Shown here piece after piece: positions 58,695 to 64,000 of a DNA stretch of 64,000 nucleotides (the first letter of the stretch is position 1; each line of letters starts with the position of its first letter). The position numbers and the translations under genes were made by a program. Source of the stretch: JBGVSA01 sp041807905 (lineage in GTDB: Bacteria > Pseudomonadota > Gammaproteobacteria > Burkholderiales > Rhodocyclaceae). The stretch is from contig NZ_JBGVSA010000009.1 of the NCBI RefSeq assembly GCF_041807905.1, forward strand, positions 100,143 to 164,142, given 5' to 3'. The notes under the pieces are model-generated. The model was given only the letters and a program-made list of their open reading frames with translations. It had not been told where the DNA came from and did no database searches.

Positions 58695-59903
58695 CTATTC
58701 CACTTTGCCGCTGGCGACGGGTGCCGTCCGTCGCATGCGCGTGAGTACCACACGGCACAGGGGCGTGCATACAACGGTCGTGACCACGGCCACGACGACA
58801 AAAAGTGCGTATTGCGATGCATTGAGGATGCCTGCCTGAAGACCGATCCCCAATATGACAAGTTCCATCAGCCCGCGCGCATTGAGCAGCAGCGCCAGCA
58901 AGCGGCCTTCATCCGCCGACATTCCTCGTCGGCGGGCGACCCAGTACAGCGGCAGCAGCTTGGACGCCATCGACACGACGAGAAACGATAGCCCCCAGGT
59001 GAATTCGGCCCCCTCGAAAGAGCCGGACAGAATGTTCATGCCCGCAACGACGAAGTACAGGGGACAGAAGAAACGATCGGTCACCCAGCCCATGTCGCGC
59101 TTCCAGTCGCGCACGACTTCGCGCTGCGTACCGAAAACGGTGCCGACGATGAACGCGCCGAAGACAACATGCAGACCGGCCATGTGCGTGACACCGGACA
59201 CCGCCAGCAGAATCACGAGGATCGCTTTGGTCGCGCCGGCCTGGGCCCAGCGCGCGCCCATCAGACGGCGCAGCGCATGCAGCCCGCCGAACAGCATCAG
59301 CACCAGTAAACCACGCCCGGCGGCGAAGACGGACGGTTCGCCATCCGAATGGATCGCCAATGCAGCGCCCACCAGCAACCAGCCCACCACGTCGGTGATG
59401 CAGGCAACGCGGAACGACAGCCGCCCCACGGGCGTGCCGCCGATGTGCAGTTCGGCCAGGATGCGGGCCAGCACCGGCACCGCACTGATCGCCGTGGCGG
59501 TCGCCACGAGCAGGATGAAAGCCGTCGACACCTGCATGGCATGCGCGGAGGCATACCACACGGCCCACATGCCACCACCAATGAACGCGGGCAATACGTT
59601 GAAGGCGCTCACCGTCAGATCGCCGCGCCAATCGATTGCGCGTTCGTCCTTTTCGTGAAGCAAGGCGCCGAATACCAGGAAGACCAATCCGAAATTGCCC
59701 ACCAGGGCGAGCGATGAGGCGACAGTGCGCACCGACGCGCCGGGAATCGCGGCCAGCACCAGCCCAATGAGCAGGCCGGAGAGGATTTCGCCCACCACCA
59801 GCGGTTGGCCCATCCAGCGAGAGATCGTCCGGAACGCCAGCGTCGCCGCCAGTACGCCGGCAACGATCAGCTCAAGAGGAAGCGACTGGACGGCAATGGA
59901 CAT
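58695..59903 (-). CDS. Cation/proton antiporter, CPA2 type
   Basis: This 402-residue inner-membrane antiporter has about 12 helices. FGLVFLVFGALLHEKDE, ATATAISAVPVLARILAEL and TDVVGWLLVG (ion-binding ATAISAVP and TDVVG) match the Na+/H+ exchanger domain of KefB/NapA-like CPA2 proteins. GLVFLVFGALL and LLLNARGLMELVILGIGL are family hallmarks. There is no TrkA-N or UspA domain, so it is the simple form. The ATG at 59903 is used; the preceding 14 residues of the open frame are not conserved. It is a single gene; the transported ion (sodium or potassium) is unknown. Confidence 0.9.
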   Translation of the reverse strand: MSIAVQSLPLELIVAGVLAATLAFRTISRWMGQPLVVGEILSGLLIGLVLAAIPGASVRTVASSLALVGNFGLVFLVFGALLHEKDERAIDWRGDLTVSAFNVLPAFIGGGMWAVWYASAHAMQVSTAFILLVATATAISAVPVLARILAELHIGGTPVGRLSFRVACITDVVGWLLVGAALAIHSDGEPSVFAAGRGLLVLMLFGGLHALRRLMGARWAQAGATKAILVILLAVSGVTHMAGLHVVFGAFIVGTVFGTQREVVRDWKRDMGWVTDRFFCPLYFVVAGMNILSGSFEGAEFTWGLSFLVVSMASKLLPLYWVARRRGMSADEGRLLALLLNARGLMELVILGIGLQAGILNASQYALFVVVAVVTTVVCTPLCRVVLTRMRRTAPVASGKVE

Positions 59904-60089
59904 GAGACGGGGCGCTGGAGTGGAAATGGAATACGCGGATCGCATTGTGCACGCGTTTTCTCTGTGTGCGCCATGGGCGCTGCGTTACATGTCGACACAA
60001 GGCCATAACACCTTGGCCGCGCCCGGCGCGATACGGTGGGCGACATTGCAGTCCGGGGCCAGCCCCGACGCACAGACAGGAGCGACGCC

Positions 60090-60449
60090 ATGAAAAGAAA
60101 CGCCGTACTCATCGCCTTTGCGTCCGTACTCGCCACCACCGCGGCCGACTGGTCGGTGGCATCCGACAACATCCCCACACTGCGCGACAATGATCGCGAC
60201 GGCCGCGACCGACGCGACGATGACGTAGCCGACAGTGACTGGCTCGAAGGCGAAATCCGCCAAGTGGATCGCGAGGCGCAGCGCCTCGTCGTGCAAGCGT
60301 CCGGCAGCCAGTTCCTGACCACGCTGCGCGTGAACGACCGCAACCTGCTCGCGCTGGCCCACCACGGACAGAACGTCCGCTACCGGCTTGATCGTGCGGC
60401 CGTAGCGCCGACGATGTCCGCACTGGAAGTCCTCCCGGCTCGGAGCTGA
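60090..60449 (+). CDS. Small exported OB-fold-like protein
   Basis: This 119-residue protein has a signal peptide of about 24 residues, a short Asp/Arg-rich stretch (DNDRDGRDRRDDD) and a compact beta-rich domain (WLEGEIRQVDREAQRLVVQA, LRVNDRNLLALAHHGQNVRY). It resembles the OB-type fold of CusF-like periplasmic metal-binding proteins but lacks the Trp/Met copper motif. The neighbouring genes DUF2946 and PCuAC point to a copper-related role, which is inference. The ATG at 60090 has ACAGGAGCG upstream, a good ribosome site. Confidence 0.7.
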   Translation: MKRNAVLIAFASVLATTAADWSVASDNIPTLRDNDRDGRDRRDDDVADSDWLEGEIRQVDREAQRLVVQASGSQFLTTLRVNDRNLLALAHHGQNVRYRLDRAAVAPTMSALEVLPARS

Positions 60450-60527
60450 CTGCGGCGGCGCGCGCCGCGCCGTGACCGCTCCGGGCGTTGCAGGCATAAT
60501 CGCGCGGACTCTGTCCGGCACGTTTCC

Positions 60528-60881
60528 ATGCACCACCGCAACCGACTCCGCTTCTTCTGGGCGGCATGCCTCGCCATGCTGGTCCAGGTGCTATTGCCGG
60601 TTGCGCATGCGAGCATGCCGATCCGCATGGAGATGTTGCAGGGCGACATCTGCAGCGTCGACCGCGCGGGCACACGCGGCGACATGCCGACGCACGATGA
60701 CGCGCACGCGCCCAAATGTCCATTGTGCACAGGCGTCAGTCACGCCCCGGCCTTGCCGACACAGACGGCATCCGTGCTGTCGGCGCAAGAGCCGCCCGAA
60801 CCCAAGCCCGCCGGGACGCAGGCGACCGCGCCCGCCGAAGCCTGGTCACTGTTCGCCGCGCGCGCGCCGCCGTCTCTCTGA
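60528..60881 (+). CDS. DUF2946 small exported protein
   Basis: This 117-residue protein has a signal-like helix (FFWAACLAMLVQVLLPVAHAS), a cysteine (DICSVDR) and the motif HAPKCPLCTG. CPLC with preceding His is the hallmark of DUF2946, often found next to TonB receptors, PCuAC or copper genes. The protein is probably periplasmic or membrane-tethered and may bind copper through the Cys/His residues. It is followed after 98 bases by the PCuAC gene. The function is unproven. Confidence 0.82.
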   Translation: MHHRNRLRFFWAACLAMLVQVLLPVAHASMPIRMEMLQGDICSVDRAGTRGDMPTHDDAHAPKCPLCTGVSHAPALPTQTASVLSAQEPPEPKPAGTQATAPAEAWSLFAARAPPSL

Positions 60882-60979
60882 TCCGTCCCGATTCCGCCCA
60901 CGCACTGCGTCGGTCGATACCGTCGCAGGCGAACAAGCCTGCTCGACGGGCACACCCGTAAATCAGAGAGAAGAACATC

Positions 60980-61462
60980 ATGGATTTTTTCCGCACCCTG
61001 CTGGCTTCGGCCGCAACCATTTTCATCACGGCCGCATCGGCCCACAGTTTTGATCTCGGCGTGATCCACATCGGCCACCCATGGGCGCGTGAGACCGTAC
61101 CGGGCCAGCCCACGGCGGGCGCGTATCTGACCCTTGAGAACAGGGGCGGAGCCGACCGGCTGCTGGCTGTAAGCACGCCCGCTGCGGCCTCGGCTGAGGT
61201 GCACTCGATGAGCATGGAAGGCACGACCATGCGCATGCGCAAGCTGAACGCGCTCGATCTGCCGCCGGGCAAGACCGTGGTGCTGGCACCGGGCGGCTTC
61301 CATGTGATGCTGTTCGGGTTGAAAGCGCCGCTCAAGAATGGCGACCGCATTCCGCTGACCTTGCGCTTCGAGAAAGCCGGCGAAGTCACCGTCACGGTGA
61401 ATGTGCAGGCCAATGACGCCGCGCAGGTCGAACATGCCGACCATGCAGGCATGAAGCACTGA
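60980..61462 (+). CDS. Copper chaperone PCuAC family
   Basis: This 160-residue periplasmic copper(I) chaperone has a signal peptide of about 21 residues. The H-x10-M-x21-H-x-M motif is exact: His75, Met86, His108 and Met110, within VHSMSMEGTT, RMRKL and GGFHVMLFGL. PCuAC proteins deliver copper to the CuA/CuB sites of cytochrome oxidase with Sco. A C-terminal His/Met tail (EHADHAGMKH) adds further copper-binding potential. The ATG at 60980 has CAGAGAGAAG upstream. No Sco gene is adjacent. Confidence 0.94.
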   Translation: MDFFRTLLASAATIFITAASAHSFDLGVIHIGHPWARETVPGQPTAGAYLTLENRGGADRLLAVSTPAAASAEVHSMSMEGTTMRMRKLNALDLPPGKTVVLAPGGFHVMLFGLKAPLKNGDRIPLTLRFEKAGEVTVTVNVQANDAAQVEHADHAGMKH

Positions 61463-61547
61463 CACGCCCGAGCTGGCGCGCCGACGACGAGTCCGGCGGC
61501 GCGCCTCTGCTAACATCCGCCCTCGTCGTATCGAATCCCCGCTCACC

Positions 61548-62627
61548 ATGTCTTCCGCCGCACTGGCTTACAGCCTGATCCTTTACTGCCGCCCCGGCTT
61601 CGAAAACGAATGCGCCGCCGAGGCGAGCGCGCTGGCTGGCCGGCGTGGCATTTCGGGCTTTGCCAAGACCACGCCGCAATCGGGCTACGTGCACTACGTG
61701 TTGCACGATGCGGTGAACTGGCTCGATCTCGCGGAAGCCCTGCCCTTCAACGACTGGGTATTCCCGCGTCAGCGGGTGATCGGCGTCGGCCGCATCGATG
61801 ATCTGCCGGAACGCGATCGCGTCACGCCCATTGCCGACGCGGTGGCGGAACTCGGTCTGCGCGTCGGTCGCGTATGGGGCGAGACGGCCGACACCAACGA
61901 CGCGAAGGAACTGTCAGGCTTCATTCGCCGCTTCTCGCCGCATCTGGAAAAGGCGCTCACCAGGCAGGGCTCGCTCAAGCCCAGGCACGACGACTGGCCG
62001 ACGCTGCATCTGTTCTTCCGTAGTGCGTCGAGCGTGGACATCGGCCTGACACTCCCGCACGACGCTTCGCCCTGGCCGATGGGCATCGCGCGCCTGCGCA
62101 TGCCCCGCGCCGCACCCAGCCGCTCGACGCTGAAGCTGGCCGAGGCGTTCATGGCACTGATGTCGCGCGAAGAGCAGCAATCCACATTGCGCGCGGGACT
62201 CAAGGCGGTCGACCTGGGCGCAGCACCCGGGGGCTGGACGCTTCAGTTCGCCGAACGCGGCTTGCACGTGACGGCCGTCGACAACGGCCCCATTGCCGAT
62301 TCGGTGCTCGACACGGGCATGGTGGAACATGTCCGCGCCGACGGTTTCGCGTGGCGCCCGCAACGCCGTGTCGAATGGATGGTGTGCGACATGGTCGAGC
62401 AGCCTTCACGCGTGGCGCAACTGGTGGCCGACTGGGTGGCGACAGGCCGTTGCCAGCGCAGCATCTTCAATCTCAAGCTGCCGATGAAAAAGCGCTGGGA
62501 GGAGATCGAACGCTGCCGCAAGCTGATCGACCAGCGCATGCGCCTGCACGACGATAAGTACGTGCTGCGCATGAAGCATCTCTACCACGACCGCGAAGAG
62601 ATCACTGCCTACCTGGCGCGCGTCTGA
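61548..62627 (+). CDS. rlmM: 23S rRNA 2'-O-ribose C2498 methyltransferase RlmM
   Basis: This 359-residue enzyme methylates C2498 of 23S rRNA. A THUMP domain at the N-terminus (about 5-110) has FENECAAEASALAGRRGI. The Rossmann methyltransferase domain has the SAM motif DLGAAPGGW at residues 222-230. The catalytic K-D-K-E set is placed in the later part, including NLKLPMKKRWEEIE. The sequence and length match E. coli RlmM (YgdE). It is a single gene. Confidence 0.96.
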   Translation: MSSAALAYSLILYCRPGFENECAAEASALAGRRGISGFAKTTPQSGYVHYVLHDAVNWLDLAEALPFNDWVFPRQRVIGVGRIDDLPERDRVTPIADAVAELGLRVGRVWGETADTNDAKELSGFIRRFSPHLEKALTRQGSLKPRHDDWPTLHLFFRSASSVDIGLTLPHDASPWPMGIARLRMPRAAPSRSTLKLAEAFMALMSREEQQSTLRAGLKAVDLGAAPGGWTLQFAERGLHVTAVDNGPIADSVLDTGMVEHVRADGFAWRPQRRVEWMVCDMVEQPSRVAQLVADWVATGRCQRSIFNLKLPMKKRWEEIERCRKLIDQRMRLHDDKYVLRMKHLYHDREEITAYLARV

Positions 62628-62814
62628 GGCGGCTCTGCGGCGTCGGACATCGCGCCTTTCGCGCGAAACGCCACAAAACGGGGCGGTTTTGGGTCTTTGT
62701 GTGACGGTTTGTCATGCAAATGGCGCTCTGGCGCGCCCCGTCGCTAGTCAGGCGGGTATACTTGCGGACTTTGCTAGTGACCGAGAATTGCGCGCATTGG
62801 CGCGCCTGACGACC

Positions 62815-64000
62815 ATGAGTTTTGCCGATCTGGGCCTGATCCCCGAGCTTCTTCGCGCGGTAGACGATTCGGGCTACACCGAACCGACCCCCATCCAGCA
62901 ACAAGCCATCCCCGTCGTGCTGGCCGGGCAGGATGTCATGGGCGGCGCGCAGACCGGCACCGGCAAGACGGCGAGCTTCACGCTGCCGCTGCTGCAAAAG
63001 CTGTCGCGCTGGGCCAATACCAGCGCGTCACCCGCGCGCCACCCCGTGCGCGCGCTGATCCTCACGCCAACGCGTGAGCTCGCCATGCAGGTGTACGAAT
63101 CGGTGCAGAGTTACGGCAAGCACCTGCCGCTGCGCGCGAGCTGCATCTATGGCGGCGTCGACATGAACCCCCAGATTGCCGAGTTGCGCACTGGCGTGGA
63201 AGTCGTCGTCGCGACGCCGGGCCGTTTGCTCGATCACGTGCAGCAACGCACGATCAATCTGGGCCAGGTCGAAATACTCGTGCTGGATGAAGCCGACCGC
63301 ATGCTCGACATGGGCTTCATCCCGGACATCCGCCGCATCCTCGCGCTGCTGCCGGCACAACGTCAGAGCCTGCTGTTCTCGGCCACGTTCTCGGAAGAAA
63401 TCAAGAAGCTCGCCGACACCATGCTGCGCAGCCCGCAGCTAATCGAGGTGGCGCGCCGCAACACGGTGTCCGAAACGATCAAGCACATGGTCCACCCGGT
63501 GCCCACGGCCGTGAAGCGCGAGCTGCTGGCGCATCTGCTCACCAACGAAAACCTCAACCAGGTGCTGGTGTTCGTCAGCACCAAGTTCGGTTGCTCGCGG
63601 CTGGCCCGCCATCTGGAACGCGAAGGTCTGACGGCCGACGCCATCCACGGCGACAAGAATCAGCAGCAGCGCACCGAGGCGCTCGAGAAGTTCAAGAACG
63701 GCGACATCCGCGTGCTGGTGGCGACCGACGTCGCGGCCCGCGGCCTGGACATCGACGATCTGCCCTGCGTGGTGAACTTCGAGCTGCCGCCCAATCCGGA
63801 AGACTACGTGCACCGCATCGGCCGCACTGGCCGTGCCGGCAAGCAGGGGTACGCCATCTCGTTGGTGGCTCCGGAAGAGTCACAACGCCTCGGCGCGATC
63901 GAGCGCATGATCAAGCTGAAGATCACGCAGGAGGTGGTGCCCGGCTTCGGTACCGACGCAACGCCCGAGACGCTGCGCCGCAACCGTCGTCCGCCGCGCA
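62815..64000 (+). CDS. rhlE: DEAD-box RNA helicase RhlE, 5' part (gene continues past the window)
   Basis: The first 395 residues of an ATP-dependent RNA helicase. Motifs: Q motif YTEPTPIQQQAIP (21-33), motif I AQTGTGKT (45-52), Ia PTRELAMQV, Ib TPGRLLDH, II DEAD within VLDEADRMLDMGF, III SAT, then the second RecA domain with VATDVAARGLDIDD and HRIGRTGRAGK (VI). The beginning MSFADLGLIPELL fits RhlE, and the final part starts the basic C-terminal extension (LRRNRRPPR). RhlE acts in ribosome assembly and RNA decay. The ATG at 62815 is the first after a 187-base gap. The gene is cut by the window end. Confidence 0.95.
   Translation, partial: MSFADLGLIPELLRAVDDSGYTEPTPIQQQAIPVVLAGQDVMGGAQTGTGKTASFTLPLLQKLSRWANTSASPARHPVRALILTPTRELAMQVYESVQSYGKHLPLRASCIYGGVDMNPQIAELRTGVEVVVATPGRLLDHVQQRTINLGQVEILVLDEADRMLDMGFIPDIRRILALLPAQRQSLLFSATFSEEIKKLADTMLRSPQLIEVARRNTVSETIKHMVHPVPTAVKRELLAHLLTNENLNQVLVFVSTKFGCSRLARHLEREGLTADAIHGDKNQQQRTEALEKFKNGDIRVLVATDVAARGLDIDDLPCVVNFELPPNPEDYVHRIGRTGRAGKQGYAISLVAPEESQRLGAIERMIKLKITQEVVPGFGTDATPETLRRNRRPPR

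Overview
This 64 kb window is ordinary chromosomal DNA from a GC-rich betaproteobacterium. The gene set and gene orders (ispB / rplU-rpmA-obgE-proB, purE-purK, ureDAJBCEFG, a CysB-linked cysI-DUF934-cysHDN run, an OmpC/Omp32-type trimeric porin) point to the order Burkholderiales. I cannot name the genus from sequence alone. Coding density is about 90 percent. I see no prophage, insertion sequence, CRISPR array, integrase or toxin-antitoxin pair. The window opens inside a TRAP-transporter permease gene and closes inside an RNA-helicase gene.

Layout. 1-6.0 kb: end of a TRAP dicarboxylate-type transporter (dctQM), the tRNA pseudouridine synthase truC, and a Fur-box-linked TonB receptor with a PiuC-type hydroxylase (iron uptake). 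6.1-9.6 kb: cobalamin adenosyltransferase, slyD, tRNA-Pro(CGG), ispB, and the ribosomal pair rplU-rpmA with a clear sigma70 promoter. 9.7-12.1 kb: obgE-proB, overlapping. 12.1-18.1 kb: porin, Dps, valS and an orphan methyltransferase. 18.3-25.2 kb: a LemA/TPM membrane cluster, then a MarR-controlled tripartite EmrAB-type drug efflux operon. 25.4-29.9 kb: folD, purE, purK, a secreted dienelactone-hydrolase-like protein and tsaC. 29.9-35.8 kb: SPOR and DUF2802 membrane proteins, a YdcF-type protein, a MATE exporter, a periplasmic FKBP and a Tsx-like outer-membrane channel.

35.9-41.6 kb: a complete urease operon with structural genes, accessory genes and an embedded ureJ nickel permease-like gene. 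41.9-48 kb: zinc alcohol dehydrogenase, outer-membrane phospholipase A, and the high-affinity phosphate system pstSCAB without phoU beside it. 48-55.7 kb: sulfur assimilation, with CysB regulator, TauE/SafE-type exporter, ferredoxin/nitrite-reductase-like CysI, DUF934, APS-type CysH, and CysD/CysN. 55.8-57.5 kb: a translationally coupled pair, an alpha/beta-hydrolase homologue without its catalytic triad and a pectinesterase broken by a frameshift. 57.6-59.9 kb: a b-type/c-type cytochrome pair and a CPA2-type cation/proton antiporter. 60-61.5 kb: three small exported proteins, probably copper-related, ending in a PCuAC chaperone with a perfect motif. 61.5-64 kb: rlmM and rhlE.

Nothing here convincingly forms a new multi-gene system. 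The most unusual points are the decayed pseudo-hydrolase/pectinesterase unit, a 22-bp near-perfect palindrome upstream of the porin, paired inverted repeats in front of the MarR efflux operon, a TRAP permease with an extra membrane block, a 12-bp perfect hairpin in the adhP leader, and a hairpin with a U-run between the two cytochrome genes.
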